Below, in pieces: positions 46,361-58,584 of a stretch of 64,000 nucleotides of DNA (within the stretch, counting starts at the first letter, position 1; every line of letters starts with the position of its first letter). Origin of the DNA: Ailurus styani (taxonomy: Eukaryota > Chordata > Mammalia > Carnivora > Ailuridae); the NCBI GenBank assembly GCA_002007465.1, contig LNAC01000032.1, forward strand, positions 1,621,297 to 1,685,296, written 5' to 3'. The notes beneath the pieces were generated by a model, which worked only from the letters and a program-made list of their open reading frames with translations, did not search any database and was not told the DNA's origin. Both the position numbers and the translations under genes were made by a program.

Positions 46361-46478
46361 CTCTTTTTTTTTTTAAAGATTTTATTTATTTATTTGAGAG
46401 AGAGAGATAGAGAGTGAGAGAGAGCATGAGAGGGGAGAAGGTCAGAGGGAGAAGCAGACTCCCCATAGAGCTGGGAGC
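46361..46478 (-). mobile_element. 5'-truncated Can-SINE (tRNA-like head missing)
   Basis: The tail 'aaagattttatttatttatt' and GA-rich part are present up to 'cagactccccatagagctgg', but the tRNA-like head is absent. An exact duplication 'tagcttggaaaaga' lies at 46347-46360 and 46479-46492. The copy was therefore born truncated rather than deleted later. Confidence 0.93.
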
Positions 46479-47020
46479 TAGCTTGGAAAAGATATGTGTG
46501 CTTTGATGTACCCTGAGAAAATAGACTGTAGTTACTCTTTTTAATCCCATTGACTTCTCATAAGAAAGAGTAAAATCACTACAGAATGGGGTGAGAGTTT
46601 GGGAGGAGTTTCAGATCTTAATTAAATATTCTGGAAGTCTTCTATAACAACAGAGTTTATTGCTCATGTTTATTCATAATAAAATAGAAATATAGTGAGA
46701 TAATTTAATTTGTATTACTAAATCAGTTTGGTCATTCATTTACCATTTCTTTAAGTCACTCAATAAATATTTATTTAGTGCAAATAAAATAAGAAGATAA
46801 AGCAAAAGTGTCTAAGAGGAAAAAAGGCAAACAGGAACTGGAGAGAATAATCAGAAGCCTGGGGAAACCATAATCTTAGTCTCAGATCGTAAATATTTAG
46901 AGATTCTTTGAATGTACTAAAATGTGAATTTCTTTAGTTTTAGGAGAATTAGCCACTGGAGAAAAATGATACTGCACATGATTTTTTTTTCAATTATTGT
47001 GTGATTAAGCATTAAACATC

Positions 47021-47073
47021 TACTTAATTGAGCAACTAAGCAATAGTTAAGCAGTTAAGCAATTAAGCAATAT
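47021..47073. repeat. short tandem repeat of an ~8-9 bp unit
   Basis: Units of the type 'agttaagca' and 'attaagcaa' repeat four to six times with variation ('ttaagcagttaagcaattaa'). Confidence 0.7.
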
Positions 47074-47149
47074 GAAGGCTGTATAAAGGAGTTTATGCAA
47101 AGCTTAAGTGATTTAGGTCTCCAGTTATAAAATGAAGAAGTCATTGGAA

Positions 47150-47276
47150 TAAAAGGCACAGCATAAGGAGTATGGTCAATGATACTATAATAGCGGTGTA
47201 GTGGGACAGGTGGTTGTACACCTGAAACTAATGTAACATTGTGGGTCAACTATACCCAAATTAAAAAAAAAAAAGA
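47150..47276 (+). mobile_element. carnivore LINE-1 3' terminus
   Basis: 'ggagtatggtcaatgatact', 'ggtggttgtacacctgaaac' and 'gtgggtcaactatacccaaa' are followed by A12. This is the sense end of a carnivore L1 ('tgtacacctgaaactaatat' type). Severely 5'-truncated, about 115 bp. Confidence 0.85.
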
Positions 47277-48745
47277 GTTGATGACTTTGGGAAGGTCAGT
47301 AAGGCTTCATGAGGAGTGTAACATTCCAGCTGCAACCTACAGGATGAGAAGAATTTTGCCAGGTTATCTGGCCATTGCCCAGCTGGCTGGGGTGAATGTA
47401 GACCTGAAGTACCGGGGTATACCCACCCTAGCATCATGAGAGAAATCCAGATGAAGGATTCCAAAGTCAAGACAAAGAGGGCACATTACTGTTTAATTTG
47501 TACTGGTCTAGGTAAACATCAACAAGCTGTGATATATGTGGTGAAGTGGTGGGTTGTGAATTTGTAAAGCAAAGAGCAACCATAGATAGATGATTAAATA
47601 TAAAAGGGAAGCCATGAAGATACATTGGCACTTCAAATTCAGAACAAGCTAAGGGCAACTGAAAAGTGACTGTGGCATAGACTCAGTCCAGGATTCATTT
47701 TTCTGGACTAGATTCTGAATCACACTTGTAAGCTGTCCACTCCTGCTGGATGCAGAAAAGTGGGAGGGCAGACATTTCATACAGAATGGACAGTAGTTAC
47801 GAACACTGAGGAAACATGATTTATGGCTCAATGAAGATTCCACATGTAGATGTACAAGGAGAGGTTAGAGAAAAATATGGAACAGTGGCCAGGGAAAGAT
47901 TTTGAAGGGGCTAGTGTAGCATGGGGAGTTTTGAATTGATCCTATAAATGAGAAATCTTTGAAGGTTAAGTGTTTCCAGCTTTGACTTTTATAAAGATCA
48001 CTCTTTTCCTGGTCTGGAGGAAAATTTCAGGGAGATGGGACTGGAGCCATGGAGACCAGGTAGGATGCTTTTGCAGTAGTGTAGACAAGAGCTACTAGAA
48101 GGCTAAGCTGAGACAGGGTAGTAGGCATGGGTAGGGGAATGGGAAATATATGTTATCCAAACACCATAGGTTTGGGAGACCTATTAAATGTGTGAGGTGA
48201 TACAGAGGTAACAGCCCAGGACAAATCTCCAGTTCCCTAGGGGACAGTGGTACCATTACTCTTGATTGAAATTAGAGAATTTATCATTTAGCAGGATAAA
48301 CTACGGGAGGGTGAATTTGGGGCAAGGAAGGGGAGGAGTGAAGGAATAATCTGAAACATTCAGTTTTGTGCACCTTATACTTGAGGCATTTGGAGAGTTT
48401 GCCCATGTGAGATTGCTAATAGTGACCTGGAGATCAGGAATGATATGTGAGTTAATGCTACAGATTTGGGAAGCATGAATATTTAGGGTGACCCTTAGAG
48501 GAAGGTAAACTCCCACAAGAAATAGAGAAGGGTGTAAAGGGTACAAACTTTGAGGAAACATTAACACTCCAAGGACAGTGGGAATGAGCGGAGTTGTGGA
48601 GTCTATAAAAAACAGAATGGTATTATGGAAACCAAGAGTAGAGAAGTTTCAAAGAGACAGCAAAAACATAAGCACTACAGAGAGTAAGTAAGGCTTCCTG
48701 GAGAAGTACCAACTAAAATTCAACCCTGGGCGACAGATCAAGAAA

Positions 48746-49610
48746 CACTTTTTTGGTACCTTTCAGGGACTACCTGCTTATCTCCAGCCTGTGATTCAGA
48801 GTGTGAGGAAGCATGGCCACTACTTAATATAAAAAGAAACAATAATGAGTACCATTTTATGTTTTAAGAAATCATCTTAAAGAAGGCTAGAGGAAAGGAA
48901 AGGGGTTATATATAATGTAACAAGTACAAAGGTCCAAAGCTGAAGGGTAGTAATGGCTTTCGGTCAACAGAAAATAAGTAGCACATAACTATAAGTCAAC
49001 AAGAATAGAGAAGGTGAAAAATGCAGTGGATGCTCCTACAAATATCTGAGTGCTCCTGTCCTTTGTGATGGGAGGCTTCTAGAGCCTCGGTCCTTTGTGG
49101 TGGGAGTCCTGCCCATTCTCAAGAGCACAAGCTCATCGCTGAATGGTTTAGTAAGGGATTTCCTCTAATTTGTACTTTGAAGGAAGCAATGTGGTATGGT
49201 TGGAAGGACAAGAAATACAGAAGACATGGAAAGATAATGTTGATCTTTGACACTTTCAATGATCAGAACCACTATCCTCTTCTACCCTGAAGGATGGTAA
49301 ATTCATACAAAGTTCTATAAGAGAAAAGCTCTTCTCAGCAGTGATTTCTCTTTGAATCTATAGCACAGGGTCACTCTGTATCTTCTCATATTAGTCAAAG
49401 CATGTCTATATCAGAAATAATTATTTGGACTTTTTAATACTATATGTATATATGTAAATGATTCTATAATCTATGGAAAGGCATGTATTTTATGGATTAG
49501 ATTGTACCTAGGAATGAATACAACCTAAACACAGTATTTGATTTCTCTGTCCATAGGTAAAAGTTGGCATTTTTAAGCCTCACAAATAAAATTTTAGAAA
49601 GAGGCTTCCT
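48746..49610. other. unassigned sequence with a small imperfect duplication
   Basis: The two strings 'gtcctttgtgatgggagg' (49057) and 'gtcctttgtggtgggag' (49090) are about 33 bp apart. Nothing else recognised. Confidence 0.4.
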
Positions 49611-49856
49611 GGGGTACCTGGGTGGCTCTGTCAGTTGAACATCCAACTCTTGATTTTGGTTCAGGTCATGATCTCAGTGTCCTGGGATGGAGCCCTGCAT
49701 TGGGCTCTGCAGTCAGCAGGACGTGTGCTTGAGGATTCTGTCCCTCTCTCTCTCCCCACTCCCATCCCTCCCCCAACTCGTGCATATATGCATGCTCTCT
49801 CTCTCTAAAATAAATAAATAAAATCTCTAAAAAAACAAAAATAAAGTAAAAATAAA
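49611..49856 (+). mobile_element. Can-SINE
   Basis: Head 'ggggtacctgggtggctctg', body 'tcatgatctcagtgtcctgg', pyrimidine-rich part and tail 'aaataaataaataaaatc' followed by an A-rich tail. Flanks 'aagaggcttcct' and 'aagagacatcct' form an imperfect duplication. Confidence 0.92.
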
Positions 49857-51117
49857 AAGAGACATCCTACCATATGCTATAAACAATTATCTATATTCTC
49901 ACTTAAGATATAGAGTGTATAGCTTATGCCATGTGCATAAGTTGGTTTTTATGATATGTAGTAAGTTTATGCTGATACCATTTAGATTTTTTATTAAAAA
50001 GAAAAAGAATGGGAAGAGTTGATCACATGGTATTCAAAGTTAAATGGAATGTTAAAAAAATATATTGTTACATATTGATCCCTTCCTCTGCTCAACAGTA
50101 AGTTGTGTATCCAGGAGGCACTCACAGTGAGAAAAGGAACAAAGAACTTGGATTTATTTTTAAGTACGTTTTTGTTTGAATAAGTCATTAGTAGTCATAT
50201 CAGGGGTCCTCTTTTATTTCTTATATTTGTTAGTATGATTTCAGAGACATCAGCATTATTCTTTGAATAGGGGCTGGTATCTCTCTTTACTTTCTCTGTT
50301 CATTTTAGGTGAAATTTGGCGATGAAAGAGGTGGGATACCTCACCCTCATCTCTTCTATTTTCCTCTGTTTTTTTTCTTCCCCCCATGCCCAGCATTTCC
50401 AAGTTTCACTTGTCAGTGGTGAAAACAATTCTATAATTTCACTAAATAACAACTGGTTAGTTTTCTTTTCTCAGTAGAAATAGATGAAACATTTTATATT
50501 ACCTCAAAGAGAATTATAATGATGTTACTCTCTTCTGAATTGTTATGTTGAGATATAAACTTTAAAATGTCTAGTTATCTTTGAGGATGAAATGGAGAAA
50601 AACCTGTAAATATAGACTTTGTAGAAAATAACTCTCGAAGATCTCATTCGGGTATATGGAAACCTAGAAAAAAATCTGTCCTTGGGTATATCATGGAGGC
50701 AAAAATAAGAGTGTTTTTAGTAATGCCTTCCTTTTTTAAATATTACTTTTTGTTTAAATTATTTCATTGAGATTTACAATGGATGCTGAATTTATCTTAG
50801 ACTTTATACTAAACTTCCTTTAAAAAACACCTTTGTTGGAATATTTATTTAATTTCAAATATGTACTGATAATTATCTCATGTGTATTGTCCCAAAGTAC
50901 TCATTGGGCTGAAATTTTGCTCAATTTGGGTGAGAACTTTTAATTCCTGCTCTTTTATACTTTAATATATTTTGTCCACTGTTAATAAGACGTTTCAGTT
51001 ATACCTATTCTACATAGCATTCCTTATTTGATTTTCTGTAGCTTCTGAGATCTGAGTACCTACCTCTTCAAGGTATTCATGTGGCATGAATAATATTGTA
51101 AGGCAGTTTTGATTAAA
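49857..51117. other. unassigned sequence
   Basis: About 1.25 kb with no recognised repeat or exon signal. Confidence 0.35.
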
Positions 51118-51130
51118 ACACATATCAGTT

Positions 51131-51324
51131 TTTTTAAAGATTTTATTTATTTATTTGACAGAGATAGAGAAAACGAGACCAGGAACACAAGCAGGGGGAG
51201 TGGGAGAGGGACAAACAGGCTGCCCGCCAAGCAGGGAACCTGATGTGGGGCTCCATCCCAGGACTCCTGGATCACGACCTGAGCCGAGGGCAGACACTTA
51301 AGGACTGAGCCACCCAGGTGCCCC
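51131..51324 (-). mobile_element. Can-SINE, antisense
   Basis: Tail 'aaagattttatttatttatt' and head 'ggactgagccacccaggtgc'. The flanks 'acatatcagttt' and 'acatgtcagtct' are an imperfect duplication. On the plus strand the tail gives 'ttatttatttgacag', an acceptor-like string. Confidence 0.94.
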
Positions 51325-51525
51325 AAAAAACATGTCAGTCTTTATGGCCAGTCTCTCCCTAAAACATTTCCTGGATTATTTTTCAGACAAATTTTGAGGT
51401 AAAGAAAATGTCCTTTGTTCTCTTGAAGTAAATATAAATGTCAATTTATTGATTTTAGGTAGGTATAATTTGTGATAATTTGAGGAATGAAGAGGAATTG
51501 AAATAGAAATTTCACTGCCCATCTG

Positions 51526-51677
51526 TTTTTTTTTTAAGATTTTATTTATTTATGACAGAGAGAGAGATCACAAATAGGCAGAGAGGCAGGCACAGGGAGA
51601 GGGGGAAGCAGGCTCCTTGCTGAGCAGAGAGCCCTAGCTCCCTGAGTTCATGACCCACTGAGCCACCCAGGTGCCTC
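51526..51677 (-). mobile_element. Can-SINE with internal deletion, antisense
   Basis: The tail, GA-rich part and 'ccttgctgagcagagagccc' are followed directly by 'ctagctccctgagttcatga' and 'cccactgagccacccaggtg'. Around 40 bp of the middle are missing. The duplication 'ttcactgcccatct' / 'ttcactgtccatct' flanks the element. Confidence 0.92.
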
Positions 51678-52444
51678 TTCACTGTCCATCTTAGTAAAAA
51701 ATTTAGAAAGATGTCCTATGTCACTATAGCAATAATCTCTAATGTGAAATTTTGGGATGGGATTGGGGAGACAAAGAAGAAAGATAATACATAATTCATT
51801 TCTATGTTAAAAATTTGTTTTTTACATAGAAATTAAGAATGTTTCCTTTCTTATGTTCTCATCCTAATTGTATGAGAGAGATCAGCTCATACTAAAAATG
51901 TAGAAAGTACAAACAGTTCGTTCATCAAATGTAATAGAAGATCATGACTGACATTCTACATAATAATATGTTCTTGAGTAAAATTAGTAATTAGGATTAT
52001 TATAAAGTAGTTTTGACAGAAAATTTTACAGTTTCTAGAATTAACCATATTCGATAGATGGAAATAAAATTGATAGGTTTCATGAAGGAAACAAGCATAT
52101 TTAAAGGAAAAGCTGCTGCTTGGTACATTAAAGTTTGCTGAAGAGGATTTGGGGTTTTATTTAATATCTTTACCTTCTGTTTCCTTGGGAGAACCTGCCT
52201 TAAGGACAAGTACCAGAGCTCTTTCTAGGGTCATTTTACAGTCTTTAAAACAAGGAAAATGGCATATTTCCAAGGAGTGGAGACATTTCATAGCTTTCCA
52301 TTTCACCTTTTCATAGCACTCCATTTTCCCTTCTGTTACATGTTATGAAATTATCACAAATAAAATTATTTCATGACTTTCAATTATTTTATCATTTAGT
52401 TTGAATAAAATGAGAGAACACAATTTTTTTTTAGAATTTTATCA
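51678..52444. other. unassigned AT-rich sequence
   Basis: Nothing recognised, except a small hairpin-forming pair 'atttctatgt' / 'acatagaaat' at 51799-51834. Confidence 0.35.
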
Positions 52445-53640
52445 CAGACTATTACAAACAAATGCAAAAGTATTGAGAATAGCTAAATGAAATTCATTTA
52501 TCTTCAACGACTCTAAACAATGATCAATATTAGGTGTCTATCCCACCTACTTTCTACCACTGCCAGGATTATTTTAAAAAAATGCATGTTAAAATATTAT
52601 TTCATCTACAGATGTTTCTATTTATCTCTAAGAGTTTAGGAATCTTTCTTTGCCATATCATAATACTATTATCACACCTAATAAATGGCAATAATTTCTT
52701 AATATCATTAAATATCTAAACAGTATTTTCACTTCCTTGAATTATAAATTTTTAGCATTTCTTTTGTTTGAATCAGGACCCAAACTTCTTATAATTGGTT
52801 GACGTGTCCCTTAAGTGTTCTCTCATCTATAGGCTGCCTCTCTCTCTCTCTTTTTCTCTTTGTTGCTGTTCATGAAGAAATTAGGTAATTGTCCTGGAGT
52901 TTCCCACAGCCTGGATTTTGTTACTGCATTCCCAAAGGTGTCTTTTAATGTGTCCCTCTGTTCCCTGTATTTCCTTCACATTGGTAGTTAGAGCTAGAGG
53001 CTTGATCAGAATAGAGTTCATGTTTTGGCAAGACTATGTCATAATGGGAGTTTTGGGCTTCTGTTAGGAGATAAATGACGTCTGATTTTTGCTCTCTCTC
53101 TCATTATCTGACTTGGACGAACATTCACTAGAACCATTAATTCATTAGGGGTTGCAGAAAAAGTGATTTTCTAATTTTAGTGTTTCTTTTTCATTTATTA
53201 GTTGAAATATTTCTATAGAGTGGAACTGCCCATCATCATCTGTTAAAGTTACATGGAGCTAGAATTTCTATAGAAAAGGAAGGATTGGTGTGTAATTCTT
53301 TCCCTTTACTTTTCTGTGTTCAACATAATGAATTGGTTTCCTAACATCTGCCCAAAGTGATCAATATGTGTGTTTGTTTTACTACCAATAAAAATTCATG
53401 AATTTAATGTTTCAATACTTTGTAGTTATTATCCTTATTAGTACTTAAATTGCCCCATCTTTTATCTAGTTTGGCTCCTAGCCTTTTGAACTCTGGTAGC
53501 CTCCATTGCTTCCTTGTTGCATAGTATGACAAAATGTTTCAGGTTTGTCTTACTCATTTCCTACCCCAGACCTAAGTTCAGACATTCTTCTAAGGAATTC
53601 TGGTTCCTTTTTATGTGAAATGGTATTTCAATGCCACAAT
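52445..53640 (-). mobile_element. old LINE-1 (L1ME-like) 3' UTR, antisense
   Basis: 'atcacacctaataaatggca', 'ttgaatcaggacccaaactt', 'ggttgacgtgtcccttaagt', 'gtttcccacagcctggattt', 'ctagaggcttgatcagaata' and 'cattaattcattaggggttg' are the antisense 3' UTR of old L1M/L1ME elements. Over 1 kb and non-coding. Confidence 0.75.
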
Positions 53641-54149
53641 TCTGGTTATTTGTTTTGTTTTGGCTTTTGAAGAACAATTACTTTGAAATTGTCATCAATT
53701 TAAGAGAGAGTAGATATGGTTATGTAGGCAAATAAAATATTGGGGCTTTATAGGCAGGCTTGTATAACTTCCTTTGTGATCCTAAAAGTTAGGTGGGTAA
53801 TTAATTTTTATTTTAACGATGGAACAATTGACCAATGCAGACTGAGTGCATAACATAAGTGAAAGCAGAAAATAAAAGTGTTTGGTAATGGTGCCAAAGG
53901 GACTATAAATTGCAAAGTCCCTTGAAATTGCCTAAAGAGTTTACATTTTAATATGGGAATTTTATTTGTGAAACTATCATTTAGAAAATATAATTGGCTA
54001 CTAAGAAAAAGAAGGAGGTTTCTATGAAAACAAATATTTTTTCTAGAAAATCATTTATTTCATCTAAACTTCATTTTTTTTGCATAAAATTCTCCATATT
54101 TTCTTATATCTAAAGTTGTATTCCTCTTTTCATTCTTAACATTGTTTTT
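53641..54149. other. unassigned sequence
   Basis: Nothing recognised. Confidence 0.35.
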
Positions 54150-54281
54150 GTGCCTTCTTTTTTCTTTTTTTGTTTGTTTCAAGTTTTTATTTAAATTCTA
54201 GTTAGTTATCATGTAGTGTAATATTAATTTCAGTAGTAGAATTTAGTGATCCACTAATTTCATATAAGACTGAGTACTCAA

Positions 54282-54463
54282 GGGCGCCTGGGTGGCTCAG
54301 TGGGTTAAAGCCTCTGCCTTCGGCTCAGGTCATGATCTCAGGGTCCTGGGATCGAGGCCCGCATTGGGCTCTCTGCTCGGCAGGGAGCCTGCTTCCTCCT
54401 CTCTCTCTGCCTACTTGTAATCTCTCTCTGTCAAATAAATAAATAAAATCTTAAAAAAAAAAA
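54282..54463 (+). mobile_element. Can-SINE in L1 (mustelid-type variant)
   Basis: Head 'gggcgcctgggtggctcagt', 'gggttaaagcctctgccttc' and tail 'caaataaataaataaaatct'. The duplication 'aagactgagtactcaa' / 'aagactgagtacgcaa' lies at 54266-54281 and 54464-54479. Young-looking. Confidence 0.96.
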
Positions 54464-54764
54464 AAGACTGAGTACGCAAGACGGCAAGCGCCCTTCTTAA
54501 TACCCATCACACATTTAGCCCACCCCCTACCCACTTTCCCCTCAGCAACCCTCACTTTTTTCTCTATAGTTAAGTGTCTCTTATGGTTTGCCTCCCTCTC
54601 TTCCCCCCCTTTCCCCTATGTTCATATGTTTTGTTTCTTAAATTCCATGTATGAGTGAAATCACATGGTATTTGTCTTTCTCTGATTTATTTCACTTAGC
54701 ATAGTACACTCTGGCTCCATCCACGTCATTGCAAATGGCAAGATTTCATTCTTTTTGATGACAC

Positions 54765-54853
54765 AAATATATATATATGTATATATATATATACACTTAG
54801 GAGATATATGTATACATGTATATATGTATATATATATATGTGTGTGTGTAAAA
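54765..54853. repeat. (TA)n/(TG)n microsatellite
   Basis: 'atatatatatgtatatatat' is followed by further TA-rich units and '(tg)4'. It probably grew at the L1's own 'attgtatatatata' site. Confidence 0.93.
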
Positions 54854-55173
54854 CTATATCTCACATCTTATATCCATTTATCAGTCAATAGATACATTTG
54901 GGCTCTTTCCATAATTTGGCTATTGTTGATAATGCTGCTAGAAACATAGGGGAACATATATTCCTTTGAATCAGTAATTTTGTGTCCTTTGGATAAATAC
55001 TTAGTATTGTAATTTTTGGGTCATAGTGTAGTTCTCTTTTTAACTTTTCTGAGGAGCCTCGATACTGTTTTCCAGAGTGGCTGCACTAGTCTGAATTCCC
55101 ACTAACAGTCTAAGGGGATTCCCCTTTCTCCACATCCTCACCAAAATCTGTTATATCTAAAAAACAGATATTT

Positions 55174-55387
55174 GGGTGCCTGGGTGGCTCAGTGGGTTAA
55201 AGCCTCTGCCTTCGGCTTGGGTCATGATCTCAGGGTCCTGGGATCAAGCCCCGCATCCGGCTCTCTGCTCAGCAGGGAGCCTGCTTCCTCCTCTCTCTCT
55301 GCCTGCCTGTCTGCCTACTTGTAATCTGTCTCTCTCTCTCTCTCTCTGTGTCAAATAAATAAATAAAATCTTTAAAAAAATAAAAAA
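55174..55387 (+). mobile_element. Can-SINE (mustelid-type variant)
   Basis: Head 'gggtgcctgggtggctcagt', 'gggttaaagcctctgccttc', 'gcctgcctgtctgcctactt' and tail 'caaataaataaataaaatct' plus an A-rich end. Flanks 'aaaaaacagatattt' and 'aaaaaacatattttt' are a probable duplication. Confidence 0.95.
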
Positions 55388-55654
55388 TAAAAAACATATT
55401 TTTTGATCATGGTCTCTAACTTGTTTTGCATAGTGATGCATGAACTTAATTGAGGTTGATGGAATTAGATCTCTTTGTAGCAACCCTCTAAATACGAGAA
55501 TGGGTGTTTCAGAACATCAATGTGTTTTTATGACCCTTAATTAAAGTTCTTTGTGTTAAGTCTTTTGTTTTTTGAATGATAGTGCCATTATCAAACCAAT
55601 GAGATGATTTCATTATTTATATGACTTATAAGTACCTACTTAAATACATAGCAA
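55388..55654. other. unassigned sequence
   Basis: Nothing recognised. Confidence 0.35.
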
Positions 55655-56350
55655 AATGGTAGGTTAAACCCAAACACGGTAATTACATTAAATGTAAATA
55701 GTCTGAATACTTCAGTTAAAAGGCAGATATTATCATATTGGATAAACAGCAAGACTCAACCATATGTGTATGATCTGAAATCCACTATAAATATAAAGAA
55801 AGCTGGAATGGTTATATTACTATCAGACAAAGTAGATATTCAAACAAGGAATATTACCAGGGATATGGAGGGATATTTCATAATGATAATAGGGTCAATT
55901 CATCAAAAGGACACAATAATCCTAAGTGTATATGCAACTCATAAACTTATAACTATATGAAGCAAAAATTGATAGACCTAAAAAAAGAAAATAGAAAAAT
56001 TTTACAATTTTAGTTAATTTCCACACATCTTTTTCAGAAATTGATGGAGTAAGTAGTCAGATAATTAATAAGGAAATAGAAGACCTGAACACCACTTTCT
56101 ACAAACTCGATTTTATTGATATTTATAGAACATTCCATTCCACAGCAGAATATTTTCAAGTGTACATACACCAACTACTTTATATTTTGAGCCATTAAAT
56201 AAGATTCAATAAACTTAAGAGGATTGAAACCATACAGAATATATTTTTTGACCATTAATAAATTTAATCAAAAATCAATAAAAGATATATGAAAATTAGA
56301 TAACACTTCTAAAGTACACAAAATTTGAGGAGAAAAAAATCACAAGGCAA
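55655..56350 (+). pseudogene. old L1 ORF2 fragment (endonuclease region), sense
   Basis: The frame at 55766-55960 reads KAGMVILLSDKVDIQTRNI, then GYFIMIIGSIHQKDTIILSV. This is the ORF2 endonuclease segment (KAGVAILLSDKIDF-type and HQEDITILNVYAP-type). 'attgatatttatagaacatt' and 'ggattgaaaccatacagaat' follow downstream. It is split by stops and shifts. It is an internal L1 fragment without a 3' end, so it is part of a rearranged old L1M. Confidence 0.8.
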
Positions 56351-57646
56351 TTACACAAGTTTATCTACCTGTGTAAATGATTATTTATACATTTATAGTT
56401 TTATGCATCACATTTTATATATAAATACACATATACATGTATTTATAGTTGAAAGTTTCATACATATTTGAGCTTATTTGAAATGAATGGAATTAGAATA
56501 GTTGAACATGACTGACTGATTTCTATAGGGCAAACATGATAATTATGCTGCAGCTCTGTATGATAGAGAATGTTCCTCACAAGGAATCTAATTCCCAAGA
56601 GGCACAAAATATCACAAAAATATAAATGCAATGCATTTCATGTTATCTTTAAACTTTGTATAAAAATAATAGCCTGGATAATGTGTAATGGGTTATTTAT
56701 TTATAGAATGAAGTTCGCTGAACCCCTGGTTGTGTGTTTTTGTAGGAGATGAGAAGAACATTTTAGCAGTAGCTCAATTAGTTCAGGGTGAGTGAAGGGG
56801 AAATCTAAGGGAAGTATTAGAAGGGTCTTAGCTTTGTGAAAGAGACAGCCAAATGTCAGCCTGAAGAATAGCTTTTGTCTGCTTTCTGAGTTGGGTAGAG
56901 TATGTCATGAACAAGATAATAAACATGTGGAATAAATTACTGAGGAAGGCAATCAGAGGAGAGCATAGATGAGTTCAAGAAACACCTAGACTTGTTTCTG
57001 AAGAAAGGACATTGCTAAGTATTATGGGAAAGCAGGAGGGTTTTATTAGCTTCTGCAAGCAAAGCGGTTATACTGAAAAAGACGGGTTTTCTTCTTTTGT
57101 ACACCTTTTATATTTCTACATATTTCGAACTATCTTAAGGACTATCCTTCCCAAATCACATGGTTTTCTTCCAAGCGGTCAGACAAGCTGAGGCTTGGGC
57201 AATCAGGAATCATTTACTATAGATTATTTAGCAGACTTTGCTTCTACTGACTGCAAATTTTTTTCACCAGTCTAGTCTTCTAGAACATGTAATCATGGAG
57301 GATTTAGCTTTACCTGTCCATTCCTCCTCAACTTCTACCCTTCCAATTTCTATCATGTTTAAATCACATAGTGTTGGACAAATTTGTTGGATAGGTATGG
57401 TTCTTCCTGACTCCCTTTAAATTCTGTTTTGAAGTCTGTTCAAGTTGTCTGGGGCCAATTCTGTGATGTAAACAATAATACCCTTACCAAACTTGGAAAG
57501 GGAATTTATGACTTGTCGCTTATTTGTCTTATATTTCACTTAGTTCTTCATTTAAGGCCGCTTCAAGGTGGCCACCTTTATATTTCCCTGCATTGCTGAC
57601 TCTAGAATTCTGGAACCAGAAATAGCTATTAATAAATGTTTATTGA
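56351..57646. other. unassigned sequence
   Basis: About 1.3 kb with no recognised repeat. 57560-57650 ends in 'aataaatgtttattgaactg', which could be the end of an L2 or MIR relic. Confidence 0.35.
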
Positions 57647-57658
57647 ACTGTCAGAGAA

Positions 57659-57838
57659 GGGGCGCCTGGATGGCTCAGTCGGTTAAGCATCTGCCTTTGG
57701 CTCAAGTCATAATCCTGGAGTTCTGGGATCCAGTCCAGTGGGGAGCCTGCTTCTCCCTCTCCCTCTGTGGCTCTGTCTGCTTATGCTCCCTCTCTCTGTC
57801 AAATAAATAAATAAAATCTAAAAAAAAAAAAAAAGTAA
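57659..57838 (+). mobile_element. Can-SINE
   Basis: Head 'ggggcgcctggatggctcag', body 'ggctcaagtcataatcctgg' and tail 'caaataaataaataaaatct' with A14. The duplication 'actgtcagagaa' / 'attgtcagagaa' lies at 57647-57658 and 57839-57850. Confidence 0.95.
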
Positions 57839-58158
57839 ATTGTCAGAGAAAACCAACTTAAGTGTGAATGAGGTAACTTTTTCATAGCTATCACTTCATG
57901 ATCTTCTAACTTTCCATCTGAAGACTGATTAGGAGGCAGTTGAATTTGGGTGTGTTTTACTGTCTCTGGGATTGCAGTGTATAGTATACAACACCCTTCT
58001 CCAGGATCACATCCCAAATTCTGTGCCCTATAAAACATATCTTTCCAGGGTTATTTCTTTTTATTTTCTTTGTAGGTTATTACAAGACAATAATTTGAAT
58101 TTAAGTCCTCTGGAACAATTAAGTCATGAGTATTTTTTTTATTATTAACATATAATGT

Positions 58159-58366
58159 GGGCGCCTGGGTGGCTCAGTGGGTTAAAGCCTCTGCTTTCGG
58201 CTCAGGTCATGATCTCAGCGTCCTGGGATCGAGGCCCACATCGGGCTCTCTGCTCAGCAGGGAGCCTGCTTCCTCCTCTCCCTGTCTCTCTGCCTGCCTC
58301 TCTGCCTACTTGTAATTTCTCTCTCTGTGTCAAATAAATAAATAAAATCTTAAAAAAAACAACAAC
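58159..58366 (+). mobile_element. Can-SINE inserted near the L1 3' end (mustelid-type variant)
   Basis: Head 'gggcgcctgggtggctcagt', 'gcctgcctctctgcctactt' and tail 'caaataaataaataaaatct'. The exact duplication 'aacatataatgt' lies at 58147-58158 and 58367-58378. Confidence 0.97.
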
Positions 58367-58584
58367 AACATATAATGTATTATTTGCCCCAGGAGTACAG
58401 GTCTGTGAATCATCAGGCTTACACATTTCACAGCACTCACCATAGCACAAACCCTCCCCAATGTCCATAACCTAGCCACACTATCCCTTCCCCCATCCAG
58501 CAACCCTCAGTTTGTTTCATGAGATTAAGAGTCTCTTATGGTTTTTCTCCCTCCCGATCCCATCTTGTTACATTTCTTCCTTCC

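Larger units (their letters stand above)
46735..48745 (-). mobile_element. long L2 LINE relic, antisense, with an L1 insertion
   Basis: Near 46750 'actcaataaatatttattta' is the antisense L2 end. From 47277 onward come 'ggtcagtaaggcttcatgag', 'aaagatcactcttttcctgg', 'gatgcttttgcagtagtgta', 'gagacctattaaatgtgtga', 'gtgacctggagatcaggaat' and 'cagatttgggaagcatgaat' in the expected antisense order. About 1.9 kb, strongly diverged. Confidence 0.6.
54150..55173 (-). mobile_element. 5'-truncated LINE-1 antisense, interrupted by a SINE and a TA-rich microsatellite
   Basis: The 3' end is near 54180 ('aattctagttagttatcatg'). Then come 'catgtatgagtgaaatcaca', 'gcaaatggcaagatttcatt', 'cataatttggctattgttga' and 'cagagtggctgcactagtct'. 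The 5' truncation is at about 55158. Only the ORF2 C-terminus and 3' UTR are present, with stops. Confidence 0.9.
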
